Below, one piece after another: positions 10,374 to 19,442 of a stretch of DNA of 64,000 nucleotides. Both the position numbers and the translations under genes were made by a program. The number at the start of each line of letters is the position of its first letter. The stretch's first letter is position 1. The notes beneath the pieces were generated by a model, which worked only from the letters and a program-made list of their open reading frames with translations, did not search any database and was not told the origin of the DNA. This stretch comes from Streptomyces sp. NRRL F-6676 (GTDB lineage Bacteria > Actinomycetota > Actinomycetes > Streptomycetales > Streptomycetaceae), in assembly GCF_000725625.1 (NCBI RefSeq), contig NZ_JOHS01000029.1, forward strand, positions 77,968-141,967, given 5' to 3'.

Positions 10374-11184
10374 CGAACGCCCGAAGGATCGCCGCCGCCA
10401 GTTCCGCGTCGCCCTCCGCCTTGATGCGGTCGGCGACCGCGTCCGCCGTGACCCGGCCGCAGGCCAGCCGTACGTACGTCTCCCAGTCCAGCGTCAGGCT
10501 CACCACCGGGCCCAGCGAGGGCGCCCCGTCTATCGACCCGCGCCCCTCCTCGTCCACCCGGACCGTGCGCAGGAACTCCACCGGGCCGTGCACGTCGACG
10601 ACGACCGCCGAGCCGGGCGGCAGCCCCGCGTCCTTGGCGACGACCTTCGGCAGCGCGGCGAGCAGCAGGTCCCGGGCGACGTGGGCGCCGGGGGAGTCCA
10701 GGTTGCCGGGGCGGCCGAGGGCGGCGCGCAGGTCCTGCTCGTGCACCCACACGTCGAACGCCCGGTTCCGCATGGCCTCCTCCAGCGTCGGGTCGCTGCC
10801 GAGGGGGCCGCGCACCCGGGTGCCGGGCTCCCGCGTCTCGTTCCGGAGCTGGCGGTTGCGGCGGATGATCGTGTACTCCAGCTCGGAGGTCATCTCCGGG
10901 CCCGTGTGGTGCCGGCGGACGTCGACCTGCATCTCCATGTACCGCTGCTGCTCATTGGTGACGTGGAACAGGTCGCGCGGCAGGGTGTGGATCGGCCGGG
11001 GGTCGCCGAGCATCTCGCACTCCATCCCGATGACGTGCGAGACGACATCGCGGACCGACCAGGCCGGGCACGGGGTCCGCCGGTTCCACTCGCCCTCCAC
11101 GAGCGGCTGCACCAGCTCGGATATCGCGTCGATCGAGTGGGTCCAGGCGTCGGCGTAGGGCTGGAGGGTGGGATGCAGACTCAC
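10360..11184 (-). CDS. Mycothiol-dependent maleylpyruvate isomerase family protein
   Basis: Protein of 274 residues in the actinobacterial DinB-like/maleylpyruvate isomerase family. The N-terminal four-helix domain shows CPAWSVRDVVSHVIGME, where the histidine is one of the expected metal ligands, and later helices contribute others. The C-terminal part (about 185-270: VVVDVHGPVEFLRTVRVDEEG and LTLDWETYVRLACGR) resembles the SCP-2-like domain. The GTG start at 11184 with AGGGG upstream gives a protein beginning SLHPTLQPYADAW, as in relatives. The true reaction is unknown; most family members are uncharacterised thiol transferases. Its last codons lie inside a triplicated segment. Confidence 0.82.
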   Translation of the reverse strand: MSLHPTLQPYADAWTHSIDAISELVQPLVEGEWNRRTPCPAWSVRDVVSHVIGMECEMLGDPRPIHTLPRDLFHVTNEQQRYMEMQVDVRRHHTGPEMTSELEYTIIRRNRQLRNETREPGTRVRGPLGSDPTLEEAMRNRAFDVWVHEQDLRAALGRPGNLDSPGAHVARDLLLAALPKVVAKDAGLPPGSAVVVDVHGPVEFLRTVRVDEEGRGSIDGAPSLGPVVSLTLDWETYVRLACGRVTADAVADRIKAEGDAELAAAILRAFAVTP

Positions 11185-11413
11185 GGAACGGGACCCCTCG
11201 GGCGGTCGGTGCGCGGGCAGTTGTGGCGGCGGCGGTCGCCGACGGCGTTGTCGGTGGACGGAATGCTGCTGCGGTGGCCCCCAGCGTCGTGTCAACGTCT
11301 GTCAGCGGGTGTCCAGGGACGTTAAGTTACGCTGCTGTGGGGCACCCCGGCAGTGCTTTCGTGTGACGATCGTAGGCCCGGACGGACGGGTCGAATGCCA
11401 GGACGGTGGTAGT

Positions 11414-12208
11414 GTGCGCGCCTCTCTGATCCAGATCGGTGTAGACGAGGGCGAATCGGTCGAATCGCGCCGTGTCCGCGTCGCCACCCTCGTACGGGAA
11501 CAGACGGGCGCCGATCTGGTCGTCCTGCCGGAGCTGTGGACCACCGGGGCCTTCGCCTACGAGGCGTTCGCCGCCGAGGCGGAACCGCTGCGCGGCCCGA
11601 CGTACGAGGCGATGGCCCGGGCGGCGCGCGAGGCGGGCGTCTGGCTGCACGCGGGCTCGGTCCCCGAGCGCGGCCCCGAGGGGCGGCTGTACAACACCTC
11701 ACTCGTCCTCTCCCCCTCCGGCGAGCTCGCCGCCGCCTACCGCAAGATCCACCGATTCGGCTTCGACAAGGGCGAGGCCGTGCTGATGGGAGCGGGCGAC
11801 GAACTGGTGACCGTGGCGCTGCCGGAGACCACGATCGGCGTGGCCACCTGCTACGACCTGCGGTTCCCCGAGCTGTTCCGCGGGCTCGTGCACGCCGGCG
11901 CCGAGACGCTGGTGATCCCGGCGGGCTGGCCGGAACGCCGCCGCTCCCACTGGACGCTGCTCGCCCGGGCCCGCGCCGTGGAGAACCAGTCCTTCGTCCT
12001 CGCGTGTGGAACGGCCGGGACGCATGCCGGGGTTCCGCAGGCGGGTCACTCGATCGTGGTGGATCCGTGGGGCGAGGTCCTGGCGGAGGCCGGACCGGAC
12101 GAGGAGATCCTCACGGTGGAGTTCGACCCGGCGAAGGCGGCGAAGACGCGGGATGAGTTCCCGGCACTGAAGGACCGCGTCCTGGGCCTGACCCCGCCGG
12201 CCCGGTAG
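11414..12208 (+). CDS. Carbon-nitrogen hydrolase (nitrilase superfamily)
   Basis: Amidase/omega-amidase type enzyme of 264 residues, which is the normal length for this branch. The catalytic triad Glu-Lys-Cys is visible: E in VVLPELWTTG, K in AAYRKIHRFGF, C in GVATCYDLRFPELFRG. Conserved framework follows (PAGWPERRRSHWTLLARARAVENQ, VVDPWGEVLAEAG). The start is GTG 11414, preceded by AGGACGGTGG. It is divergent from the isomerase-like gene with about 230 bases between. Relatives hydrolyse deaminated glutathione, alpha-ketoglutaramate or simple amides; which applies here is unknown. Confidence 0.88.
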   Translation: MRASLIQIGVDEGESVESRRVRVATLVREQTGADLVVLPELWTTGAFAYEAFAAEAEPLRGPTYEAMARAAREAGVWLHAGSVPERGPEGRLYNTSLVLSPSGELAAAYRKIHRFGFDKGEAVLMGAGDELVTVALPETTIGVATCYDLRFPELFRGLVHAGAETLVIPAGWPERRRSHWTLLARARAVENQSFVLACGTAGTHAGVPQAGHSIVVDPWGEVLAEAGPDEEILTVEFDPAKAAKTRDEFPALKDRVLGLTPPAR

Positions 12209-12210
12209 CC

Positions 12211-12239
12211 CCCTCCCGCGCGCGGAGAAGTCGGGAGGG
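12211..12239. terminator. Bidirectional terminator
   Basis: Inverted repeat with 8-base arms (CCCTCCCG at 12211-12218, CGGGAGGG at 12232-12239) and a 13-base loop, filling the gap between two convergent genes. Confidence 0.65.
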
Positions 12240-12241
12240 CC

Positions 12242-12739
12242 TCAGTCCTCCCCCTCCCGCTCCTTCTCCGCGAGATGGATCACGCACACCGCCACCGCGA
12301 TCAGCAGCGCCGGATCCGCGTCCTCGCGGACGACGTCCACGCCGTACGTCTCCCGCAGGTGCAGCCACCGCCGCGAGATCACCGCCAGCAGCTCCCCGTC
12401 GTACTCGACGGCGAACTCCCGGTCGAGGATCTTGCCGCTGACGTCCAGCTCGCTCCCGTCGGCCAGCGCCACGCGGTAGTGGTTGCGCAGCAGCGACAGC
12501 CGCTTGCGGCGGATGGTGGCGAGTGGTTCGCCGGCCCGTTCGATCACCATCGTGTCGCGCAGCGCGAACATCTTCTGGTGGATGTCGATGAGGACGGTGC
12601 CGTGGGTGTCCTTCAGCTCGAAGGTGTCCCGCAGCCGCATCGCCTTGCCGTCGACGAGGAACGCCTTGGCGCCGTGCTCGTCCTCGATCCAGTAGTCGTC
12701 ACCGATGCCGAGAAGCCGGTCGCGTACGAGGAATCTCAT
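12242..12739 (-). CDS. LURP-one-related family protein
   Basis: Small protein of 165 residues in the LURP-one/scramblase-like family (a 12-stranded barrel around a central helix, related to Tubby). The pattern of short beta strands separated by turns is clear: FLVRDRLLGIGDDYWIED, GKAMRLRDTFELKD, LIDIHQKMFALRDTMVIE, KILDREFAVEYDG, and a hydrophobic C-terminal helix (ALLIAVAVCVIHLAE). There is no signal peptide. Function is unknown; family members are linked to phospholipid binding. It converges on the nitrilase-family gene with a terminator between. Confidence 0.8.
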   Translation of the reverse strand: MRFLVRDRLLGIGDDYWIEDEHGAKAFLVDGKAMRLRDTFELKDTHGTVLIDIHQKMFALRDTMVIERAGEPLATIRRKRLSLLRNHYRVALADGSELDVSGKILDREFAVEYDGELLAVISRRWLHLRETYGVDVVREDADPALLIAVAVCVIHLAEKEREGED

Positions 12740-12868
12740 GCTCTACGGCTTCCCCGGCGCCCCGCCCCGGAACGCCGCCAGTGGGCGGACGGGCCGGGTA
12801 CGCCCGGGGTCATCCGGGGTTATCCACAGGCTCCGGGGCTTTCCGCGCGGTCGTGCCACCCTTGACGC

Positions 12869-14698
12869 ATGAGTGAGAGCACATCCCGGCGCGTCCGGGT
12901 CCGGGCCCCCGAGCTGGTCGGCAAGGGCGGCTGGCTGAACACGGGCGACACCCAGTACACCCTCGCCGACCTGCGGGGACGCATCGTCGTTCTGGATTTC
13001 TGGACCTTCTGCTGCATCAACTGCCTGCACGTCCTGGACGAGCTGCGGGAGCTGGAGGAGAAGCACCGGGACACGGTGGTGATCATCGGGGTGCACTCGC
13101 CGAAGTTCGTGCACGAGGCGGAGCACCAGGCGGTGGTGGACGCCGTGGAGCGGTACGGGGTGGAGCACCCGGTGCTCGACGACCCCGAGCTGGCCACGTG
13201 GAAGCAGTACGCGGTGCGGGCCTGGCCCACGCTGGTGGTGATCGACCCCGAGGGGTACGTCGTCGCCCAGCACGCCGGCGAGGGGCACGCGCACGCGATA
13301 GCGAAGCTGGTGGAGGAGCTGGAGGCCGAGCACGCGGCCAAGGGCACCCTGCGCCGGGGCGACGGTCCGTACGTGGCGCCGGAGCCGGAGCCCACCACGC
13401 TCCGCTTCCCCGGCAAGGCGCTGCTGCTGCCGTCCGGGAATTTCCTGGTCAGCGACACCACCCGGCACCAGCTGGTGGAGCTGGCGGCGGACGGCGAGGG
13501 CGTGGTGCGGCGCATCGGCGCCGGCGTGCGCGGCTTCGCGGACGGCCCGGCCGACGCGGCGGCGTTCAGCGAGCCGCAGGGCCTGGCGCTGCTGGCGGAC
13601 GGCGCGGTGGTCGTCGCCGACACCGTCAACCACGCGCTGCGCCGCCTGGACGTGGCCACCGGCGAGGTGACGACGCTCGCGGGCACCGGCCGGCAGTGGT
13701 GGCAGGGCTCGCCCACCTCGGGCCCGGCGCGCGAGGTGGACCTGTCCTCGCCGTGGGACGTGGCCGTGTTCGGCGGCCGGGTGTGGATCGCGATGGCGGG
13801 TGTGCACCAGCTGTGGACGTACGACCCACAGGCGGGCACGGTCGGGGTCGCGGCGGGCACGACCAACGAGGGGCTGGTGGACGGGCCCGGTGCCGAGGCG
13901 TGGTTCGCCCAGCCCTCCGGCCTCGCGGCGACGGAGGAGCGGCTGTGGCTCGCCGACGCCGAGGCCTCCGCGCTGCGCTGGGTCGATGCCGAGGGCGCGG
14001 TCCACACGGCGGTCGGCACCGGTCTGTTCGACTTCGGCCACCGGGACGGGGCGGCGGACCAGGCCCTGCTCCAGCATCCGCTGGGGGTGACGGCGCTGCC
14101 GGACGGCTCGGTGGCGGTCAGCGACACCTACAACCACGCGCTGCGCCGCTACGACCCGGCGACCGGCGAGGTCACCACGCTCGCCACGGATCTGCGCGAG
14201 CCCAGCGACGCGGTGGTCGTTGGCGAGGACATCGTGGTCGTGGAGTCGGCCCGGCACCGGCTGACCCGGCTGCGGCTGCCCGAGGAGGCGGTCCGGGTGG
14301 ACGCGGTGGCGCACCGCACCCAGCGGGCGGCGACGGAGGTGGCGTCCGGCGCGCTGCGCCTCGACGTGATCTTCCAGGCGCCGGCCGGCCAGAAGCTGGA
14401 CACGCGCTACGGCCCGTCGACCAGGCTGCTGGTCTCCTCGACGCCGCCCGAGCTGCTGCGGGCGGGCGAGGGCGCGGGCACGGAGCTGGCCCGCACGCTG
14501 GAGCTGGACCCCTCCATACCCGAGGGCGTGCTGCACGTCTCGGCGATGGCCGCGTCCTGCGACGACGATTCCGCGAACGAGTACCCGGCGTGCCACGTCC
14601 ACCAGCAGGACTGGGGCGTTCCGGTGCGCGTCACCGAGGGCGGCGCGGACCGGCTGCCGCTGGTGCTGGCGGGGATGGACACCGCCGGGACCGGCTGA
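12869..14698 (+). CDS. NHL-repeat protein with N-terminal thioredoxin-like domain
   Basis: Protein of 609 residues resembling NHLRC2. Residues 15-165 form a thioredoxin-like/AhpC-like domain: FWTFCCINCLHVLDEL carries a CCINC pattern in place of the usual CxxC, and a cis-Pro region occurs in RAWPTLVVIDPEG. The remainder is a six-bladed beta propeller of NHL repeats (for example GKALLLPSGNFLVSDTTRHQ, GVTALPDGSVAVSDTYNHAL). A C-terminal region rich in acidic residues follows. No signal peptide is seen, so it is cytoplasmic. A redox or scaffolding role is inferred; no substrate is known for the bacterial family. Confidence 0.88.
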   Translation: MSESTSRRVRVRAPELVGKGGWLNTGDTQYTLADLRGRIVVLDFWTFCCINCLHVLDELRELEEKHRDTVVIIGVHSPKFVHEAEHQAVVDAVERYGVEHPVLDDPELATWKQYAVRAWPTLVVIDPEGYVVAQHAGEGHAHAIAKLVEELEAEHAAKGTLRRGDGPYVAPEPEPTTLRFPGKALLLPSGNFLVSDTTRHQLVELAADGEGVVRRIGAGVRGFADGPADAAAFSEPQGLALLADGAVVVADTVNHALRRLDVATGEVTTLAGTGRQWWQGSPTSGPAREVDLSSPWDVAVFGGRVWIAMAGVHQLWTYDPQAGTVGVAAGTTNEGLVDGPGAEAWFAQPSGLAATEERLWLADAEASALRWVDAEGAVHTAVGTGLFDFGHRDGAADQALLQHPLGVTALPDGSVAVSDTYNHALRRYDPATGEVTTLATDLREPSDAVVVGEDIVVVESARHRLTRLRLPEEAVRVDAVAHRTQRAATEVASGALRLDVIFQAPAGQKLDTRYGPSTRLLVSSTPPELLRAGEGAGTELARTLELDPSIPEGVLHVSAMAASCDDDSANEYPACHVHQQDWGVPVRVTEGGADRLPLVLAGMDTAGTG

Positions 14699-14753
14699 GC
14701 GCCGCGAGCGGCGCACGCGGCGGGTGCGGCGGGCACGGGGGGCCCGGCGGCCG

Positions 14754-15011
14754 TCAGACCCCGTACCCGTCGCTGTAGCCGTCGCCGGTGTGATGGTGGT
14801 GGTGCCGTTCCTCCTCGACGACCGTCGTCGTGGGCGGCACCATGACGCGGCGGCGCCTGGCGATGCTGCTGAACGTGGTGACCCCGATCAGTCCGACGAT
14901 CATGAAGATGAGTCCGACGAGGTCGAGGTTGACACCGTTCATGTGCCAGTCGGTCGCGAACGTGAGTATGGCCCCCACGGCGATGAGGATGATGCATCCG
15001 CCCAGGCCCAT
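14754..15011 (-). CDS. DUF6458-type small membrane protein with a His run
   Basis: Small protein of 85 residues with two membrane segments (about 3-20 and 30-50: GGCIILIAVGAILTFA and LVGLIFMIVGLIGVTTF), a basic cytoplasmic patch (ARRRR), and an acidic tail with a run of five histidines followed by Gly/Asp/Tyr residues. The pattern matches the DUF6458 family of actinobacteria, a small two-helix membrane protein of unknown role. The His run could bind a metal, but nothing else supports that. It is separated from the upstream aminopeptidase gene by a terminator. Confidence 0.75.
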   Translation of the reverse strand: MGLGGCIILIAVGAILTFATDWHMNGVNLDLVGLIFMIVGLIGVTTFSSIARRRRVMVPPTTTVVEEERHHHHHTGDGYSDGYGV

Positions 15012-15086
15012 GAGATTGCCCTCCCTGTCGTGCCGGAATCTCCGGCCCCGTTCGGGTACCCCCGGGGCGCACCGGCATGCGGAACC

Positions 15087-15127
15087 CCGGCTCCCGCCCG
15101 CCGCGAGGGGGCGGAAACGGGAGCCGG
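15087..15127 (-). terminator. Terminator after the M18 aminopeptidase gene
   Basis: Inverted repeat with 10-base arms (CCGGCTCCCG at 15087-15096, CGGGAGCCGG at 15118-15127), continued inside by a shorter G+C stem. It lies about 65 bases beyond the aminopeptidase stop. Confidence 0.75.
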
Positions 15128-15192
15128 TGGAGGGGTTCTGACGGGGCGTGGGGACGGGGCCTCGGGCCGGGCCCTGGGCCGGGCGCGGCGGC

Positions 15193-16515
15193 TCAGTCCT
15201 CCAGAAACGCCGTCAGGGCGCTTGCCAGCAGGTAGGGGTCGGCGGCGGCGCACAGTTCGCGGGCGCTGTGCATGGAGAGGATGGCGACGCCGATGTCCAC
15301 GGTCCGGATGCCGTGGCGGGCGGCCGTGATGGGGCCGATGGTCGTGCCGCACGGCATGGAGTTGTTCGAGACGAAGGACTGGAAGGGGACGCCGGCCTTC
15401 TCGCAGGCCGCCGCGAACACGGCCCGGCCCGAACCGTCGGTGGCGTAGCGGTTGTTGGCGTTGACCTTGAGGATCGGCCCGCCGCCGGCCCGGGGGTGGT
15501 GCGTGGGGTCGTGCCGCTCGGCGTAGTTGGGGTGGACGGCGTGGCCGACGTCGGAGGAGAGGCAGATCGTCGCGGCCAGGGCGCGCGCCCGGTCCTCGTA
15601 GGAGCCGCCCCGGGCGAGCACGGAGCGCTCCAGGACGGAGCCGAGCAGCGGTCCGTCGGCGCCGGTGTCGGACTGGGAGCCGGTCTCCTCGTGGTCGAAG
15701 GCGGCGAGGACGGGAATGGAGGTGAGGTTCTCCGGGGAGGCCGCGGCGGCGGTCAGCGCGGCGACGCCCGCGTGCACGGAGAGGAGGTTGTCCAGGCGGG
15801 GGGAGGCGAGCAGTTCGCGGTCGCGGCCGAGGTAGGCGGGCGGTTCCACGGGATGCGTCATCAGGTCCCAGCCGGTGACCTCGCCGGCGGAGAGCTCCAG
15901 CTCGTGCTCCAGGAAGGCGATCAGGTCGCCGTCGCGCACGTCGGTGCCGAGCCCCCACACGGGCTGGAGGTGGCGCTGCTTGTCGAGCTGGAGGCCGTCG
16001 GAGCTGACGGAACGGTCCAGGTGGATGGCGAGCTGGGGGACGCGCAGCAGCGGCCGGTCGACGTCGACGAGGCGGGTGGAGCCGTCCCGCAGGAAGACGC
16101 GTCCGGCGAGTCCCAGGTCGCGGTCGAGCCAGGAGTTCATCAGCGGGCCGCCGTAGATCTCGACGGCGATCTGCCGCCAGCCGTGCGCGCCGCTGTCGGG
16201 GAGCGGCTTGACCCGCAGGTTGGGGGAGTCGGTGTGGGCGCCGAGGATGCGGAAGGGGGTGTGGGGGGTGGCACCCTCGGGCACGTACCAGGCGATCAGC
16301 GCGCCGCCGCGCAGCACGTAACGGCCGCCGGTGCCGGCGGGGGACGCCGCCGGGGTCTCCGCGTCCCAGGCGTCCGTCTCGGCGACCTGCCGGAATCCGG
16401 CCTTCTCCAGCCGCTCGGCGGCGCTCGCCACCGCGTGGTACGGCGACGGGCTCGCCGTCACGAAGGACATCAGGTCGTCGGTGTGGCCGCGGTCGAAGCT
16501 GGGGGATGTGCGCAT
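15193..16515 (-). CDS. apeB: M18-family aminopeptidase
   Basis: Cytoplasmic zinc aminopeptidase of 440 residues, close to the usual 430. Metal-binding and catalytic motifs are visible: LGAHTDSPNLRVKP near residue 85 (first His and its Asp), the Glu pair in FDHEETGSQSDTGADGP, and a C-terminal His in SMPCGTTIGPI followed by VDIGVAILSMHSARE. M18 enzymes remove N-terminal acidic or hydrophobic residues and form dodecamers. The ATG at 16515 gives the expected N-terminus (LMSFVTASPSPYHAV). It is flanked by terminators, so it is probably a single transcription unit. The symbol follows the actinobacterial naming of this family. Confidence 0.9.
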   Translation of the reverse strand: MRTSPSFDRGHTDDLMSFVTASPSPYHAVASAAERLEKAGFRQVAETDAWDAETPAASPAGTGGRYVLRGGALIAWYVPEGATPHTPFRILGAHTDSPNLRVKPLPDSGAHGWRQIAVEIYGGPLMNSWLDRDLGLAGRVFLRDGSTRLVDVDRPLLRVPQLAIHLDRSVSSDGLQLDKQRHLQPVWGLGTDVRDGDLIAFLEHELELSAGEVTGWDLMTHPVEPPAYLGRDRELLASPRLDNLLSVHAGVAALTAAAASPENLTSIPVLAAFDHEETGSQSDTGADGPLLGSVLERSVLARGGSYEDRARALAATICLSSDVGHAVHPNYAERHDPTHHPRAGGGPILKVNANNRYATDGSGRAVFAAACEKAGVPFQSFVSNNSMPCGTTIGPITAARHGIRTVDIGVAILSMHSARELCAAADPYLLASALTAFLED

Positions 16516-16537
16516 GGGTTCACCTTAACGACGGCGA

Positions 16538-16570
16538 AGGGCCCGCTCCCGGGGATCGGGAGCGGGCCCT
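16538..16570 (-). terminator. Terminator after the acyl-CoA dehydrogenase gene
   Basis: Perfect 14-base arms (16538-16551 and 16557-16570) with a 5-base loop, between the acyl-CoA dehydrogenase stop and the aminopeptidase start. Confidence 0.85.
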
Positions 16571-16675
16571 GGTGAGGACGGTGTGGAGGTCGGACAGGCC
16601 GGGCCGTGCGGACCCCGGACGGACCGGGGCGAAGTTACCCGCGTAGCGCGGTCGCCGCCTGCTGCGGACGGTCCG

Positions 16676-18502
16676 TCAGAAAGCGGACTCGTCCAGCTCC
16701 ATGAGGTCCAGGTCGACGCCGGAGGCCAGCTTGCGGGCCAGGGTCACACCGGGCAGCACGTTGGCGGCGAAGAACTTCGCTGCCGCGATCTTGCCCTGGT
16801 AGAAGGCCCGGTCCCTGGCGGAGGCGGTCTCCAGCTTCTCGACGGCGACCGCGGCCCCCTTGAGCAGCAGATGGCCGACGATCACGTCGCCGGAGGCGAG
16901 CAGCAGGCGGGTGGTGTTGAGGCCCACCTTGTAGATGTTCCTGGTGTCCTGCTCGGTGGCGGCGAGGTCGGTGAGCATCAGGCCGACGACCGACTCCAGC
17001 TCGACGGCGGCCTTGGCCAGGTGCTCGCGGGCGCCCGCCAGCTCCTCGCCGCCGGTGCCCAGTTCCAGGAACTTCTTGATGTCCCCGGCGAGCGAGTTCA
17101 GCGCCGCGCCCTGGTTGCGGACGATCTTCCGGAAGAAGAAGTCCTGGCCCTGGATCGCGGTGGTGCCCTCGTACAGGGTGTCGATCTTGGCGTCGCGGAT
17201 GTACTGCTCGATCGGGTACTCCTGGAGGAACCCGGAGCCGCCGAAGGTCTGGAGCGACTGGGCGAGCTGCTCGTAGCCCTTCTCGGAGCCGTAGCCCTTG
17301 ACGATCGGCAGGAGCAGGTCGTTCAGGGCGTGCTCGGCGGTGGCGTCCTCGCCCTCGGCCTCCTTGACGGCGATCGCGTCCTGCACGGAGGCGGTGTACA
17401 TGACCAGCGCGCGCATGCCCTCCGCGTACGCCTTCTGCGTCATGAGCGAGCGGCGGACGTCGGGGTGGTGGGTGATGGTGACCTTGGGCGCGGTCTTGTC
17501 CATGAAGTTGGCCAGGTCCGGGCCCTGCACGCGCTCCTTGGCGTACTCCAGCGCGTTGAGGTAGCCGGTGGAGAGCGTGGAGATCGCCTTCGTGCCGACC
17601 ATCATGCGGGCGAACTCGATGATGCGGAACATCTGGCGGATGCCGTCGTGCTTGTCGCCGATCAGCCAGCCCTTGGCGGGGTGGCGGTCGCCGAAGGTCA
17701 TCTCGCAGGTGTTGGACGCCTTCAGGCCCATCTTGTGCTCGACGTTGGTGGCGTAGACGCCGTTGCGCTCGCCCAGCTCGCCGGTCTCGAAGTCGAACAG
17801 GTACTTCGGGACGAGGAAGAGGGAGAGGCCCTTGGTGCCGGGGCCGGCGCCCTCGGGGCGGGCGAGGACGTAGTGGAGGATGTTCTCCTCCATGTCGTGC
17901 TCACCGGAGGTGATGAACCGCTTCACGCCCTCGATGTGCCAGGAGCCGTCCTCCTGCTGGACCGCCCGGGTGCGGCCGGCGCCCACGTCCGAGCCGGCGT
18001 CCGGCTCGGTGAGGACCATGGTGGAGCCCCACTGCTTGTCGACGGCGATCTTGGCGAGCTTCTTCTGCTGCTCGGTGCCCTCCTCGAAGAGGATGCGGGC
18101 GAAGGCGGGACCGGAGGAGTACATCCAGATCGCCGGGTTGGCGCCGAGGATCAGCTCCGCGTAGGCCCAGATCAGGGACGGCGGGGCGGTGGTGCCGCCG
18201 ATCTCCTCGGGCAGGCCGAGCCGCCAGTACTCGGAGTCCATGAAGGCGCGGTAGCTCTTCTTGAACGACTCGGGCAGGGGCGCGGTGTTGGTCTCCGGGT
18301 CGAAGACCGGGGGGTTGCGGTCGGCGTCGGCGAAGGACTCGGCGAGCTCGTTCTCCGCGAGGCGGGTCAGCTCCTCGAGGATGCTGCGGGCGGTGTCGGC
18401 GTCCATCTCCGCGAACGGGCCGGTCCCGTACAGCTTGTCGCGGCCGAGCACCTCGAAGAGGTTGAACTCGATGTCGCGGAGATTCGGCTTGTAGTGGCCC
18501 AT
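16676..18502 (-). CDS. Acyl-CoA dehydrogenase
   Basis: Large flavoprotein acyl-CoA dehydrogenase of 608 residues, as in the FadE5-like group, which carries an extra C-terminal helical domain beyond the usual 380-residue core. Visible landmarks: [20 protein letters not shown] at the start, the FAD/substrate region [31 protein letters not shown], the C-terminal core [29 protein letters not shown], and [17 protein letters not shown]. It performs the first step of fatty-acid beta-oxidation. The gene is divergent from an SseB-like gene; the shared 195-base upstream region has a conspicuous symmetry. Confidence 0.93.
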   Translation of the reverse strand: MGHYKPNLRDIEFNLFEVLGRDKLYGTGPFAEMDADTARSILEELTRLAENELAESFADADRNPPVFDPETNTAPLPESFKKSYRAFMDSEYWRLGLPEEIGGTTAPPSLIWAYAELILGANPAIWMYSSGPAFARILFEEGTEQQKKLAKIAVDKQWGSTMVLTEPDAGSDVGAGRTRAVQQEDGSWHIEGVKRFITSGEHDMEENILHYVLARPEGAGPGTKGLSLFLVPKYLFDFETGELGERNGVYATNVEHKMGLKASNTCEMTFGDRHPAKGWLIGDKHDGIRQMFRIIEFARMMVGTKAISTLSTGYLNALEYAKERVQGPDLANFMDKTAPKVTITHHPDVRRSLMTQKAYAEGMRALVMYTASVQDAIAVKEAEGEDATAEHALNDLLLPIVKGYGSEKGYEQLAQSLQTFGGSGFLQEYPIEQYIRDAKIDTLYEGTTAIQGQDFFFRKIVRNQGAALNSLAGDIKKFLELGTGGEELAGAREHLAKAAVELESVVGLMLTDLAATEQDTRNIYKVGLNTTRLLLASGDVIVGHLLLKGAAVAVEKLETASARDRAFYQGKIAAAKFFAANVLPGVTLARKLASGVDLDLMELDESAF

Positions 18503-18548
18503 GGCGACGGCTCCGTTGCGGGATCGGCGAGGTGCGGACTCCTCGCGG

Positions 18549-18608
18549 TTGCTTCACGTACCAATAAGTAGCTCCGATGATGCTACCCGTCGGTAATAAG
18601 AAGCAACC
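18549..18608. promoter_or_regulatory. Nested symmetric element between acyl-CoA dehydrogenase and SseB-like genes
   Basis: Outer arms GTTGCTTC (18549-18556) and GAAGCAAC (18601-18608), inner arms GTAGC (18569-18573) and GCTAC (18583-18587), and a direct repeat AATAAGnAGC. It sits 47 bases upstream of the dehydrogenase start, in AT-richer sequence. An operator for a fatty-acid regulator is a reasonable guess. Confidence 0.5.
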
Positions 18609-18697
18609 CCCGAACCCGTGGTGTGGCCGACCCCTCTCCGCCCGTTCCTGTCCGTTCCCCGGTTCGCGGGGCGGGGGCGCCCATTACGCTGTGGGGC

Positions 18698-19195
18698 ATG
18701 TACGGCTACCAGAACACCGGTGCGCAGCAGTACGCCTCGCCGCAGGACATCCCGGGACCGATGCCGGGGGGCCAGATGTCCGGCGGTCAGATGCCCGGCG
18801 GCTACGGCCAGACGCCGCCGCTGTACCCCGAGCCGTCGCCGCCCTCGCTCGCCGAGGCGGTCCGCGCGTTCACCACCGGCCAGGTGACCGCCGAGGACTT
18901 CCAGCAGATCTTCGCCACGTCCAAGGTGTACTGCCCGCGCGGCGACAACCCCGGCTTCCTCGCGCTGCACAACACCCAGCAGCCCGTGATCCCGATGTTC
19001 ACCTCGCTCAAGGAGCTGCGGCGGTACGCGGGCAAGGAGTCCAAGTACTTCGTGATCACCGGCGCCGAGGTGATCGACCTGCTGCCGACCGGGTACGGCT
19101 TCGTCCTCGACATGGAGGGCGAGCACCGGATGGTGTTCGACGCGAAGTCGGTCGAGCAGATGGTCGAGTTCGCGATGCGGCGGATGTATGGCTAG
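18698..19195 (+). CDS. SseB-family protein
   Basis: Protein of 165 residues with a flexible Gly/Pro/Gln/Met N-terminus (about 45 residues with two GGQM repeats) followed by the SseB N-terminal-type domain (EDFQQIFATSKVYCPRGDN, PVIPMFTSLKELRRYAG, DLLPTGYGFVLDMEGEH). The start ATG at 18698 (MYGYQNTGAQQY) is preferred over an earlier in-frame codon because the upstream part is Pro/Arg-rich and unconserved. Relatives are common in Streptomyces and their job is not known. The stop codon lies in the first copy of a four-fold 25-base tandem repeat. Confidence 0.8.
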   Translation: MYGYQNTGAQQYASPQDIPGPMPGGQMSGGQMPGGYGQTPPLYPEPSPPSLAEAVRAFTTGQVTAEDFQQIFATSKVYCPRGDNPGFLALHNTQQPVIPMFTSLKELRRYAGKESKYFVITGAEVIDLLPTGYGFVLDMEGEHRMVFDAKSVEQMVEFAMRRMYG

Positions 19196-19323
19196 ACGCC
19201 ATTGCCGCGCAGACGGCTAGACGCCATTGCCGCCCAGACGGCTGGACGCCATTGCCGCGCGGACGGCTGGACACCATTGCCGCGCGGGCGGCTGGGCGGT
19301 CTCGACGCCGTCACCGCGCGGGC
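19190..19323. repeat. 25-base tandem repeat starting at the stop codon of the SseB-like gene
   Basis: Four copies of a 25-base unit (GGCTAGACGCCATTGCCGCG plus five bases) at 19190, 19215, 19240 and 19265, followed by a longer degenerate copy. The first copy contains the Gly codon and TAG stop of the SseB-like gene. The unit is not a multiple of three, so it is not coding. Confidence 0.9.
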
Positions 19324-19350
19324 GGCCGGCGGATCGCCCCGAGAACACGG

Positions 19351-19376
19351 AGCCCGGAGGGAATGCCCTCCGGGCT
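19351..19376 (+). terminator. Terminator after the SseB-like gene
   Basis: Perfect 11-base arms (AGCCCGGAGGG at 19351-19361, CCCTCCGGGCT at 19366-19376) with an AATG loop, placed beyond the tandem repeat and followed by TT. Confidence 0.85.
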
Positions 19377-19398
19377 TTCCGCGTTCCGGGTGGCAGGA

Positions 19399-19419
19399 AG
19401 TTCAACGTTCAACTAGACT
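19399..19419 (+). promoter_or_regulatory. Operator overlapping a -10 box of the pirin gene
   Basis: AGTTCAACGTTCAACT at 19399-19414 is a palindrome except for one C-C pair. It runs into TAGACT (19414-19419), which matches the Streptomyces housekeeping -10 consensus, 24 bases before the start codon. A MarR-type repressor is one possibility. Confidence 0.55.
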
Positions 19420-19442
19420 TCGAGCACAAGGAGGTACCGACC

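Noticed and set aside
16583..18571. 662-codon plus-strand frame over the acyl-CoA dehydrogenase gene
   Set aside because: Antisense shadow; low-complexity Gly/Val/Leu/Asp sequence, while the minus strand has a full dehydrogenase.
19190..19323. Short regular repeats that could suggest a CRISPR array
   Set aside because: Units are directly adjacent with no spacers, and no cas genes are present; it is a simple tandem repeat.
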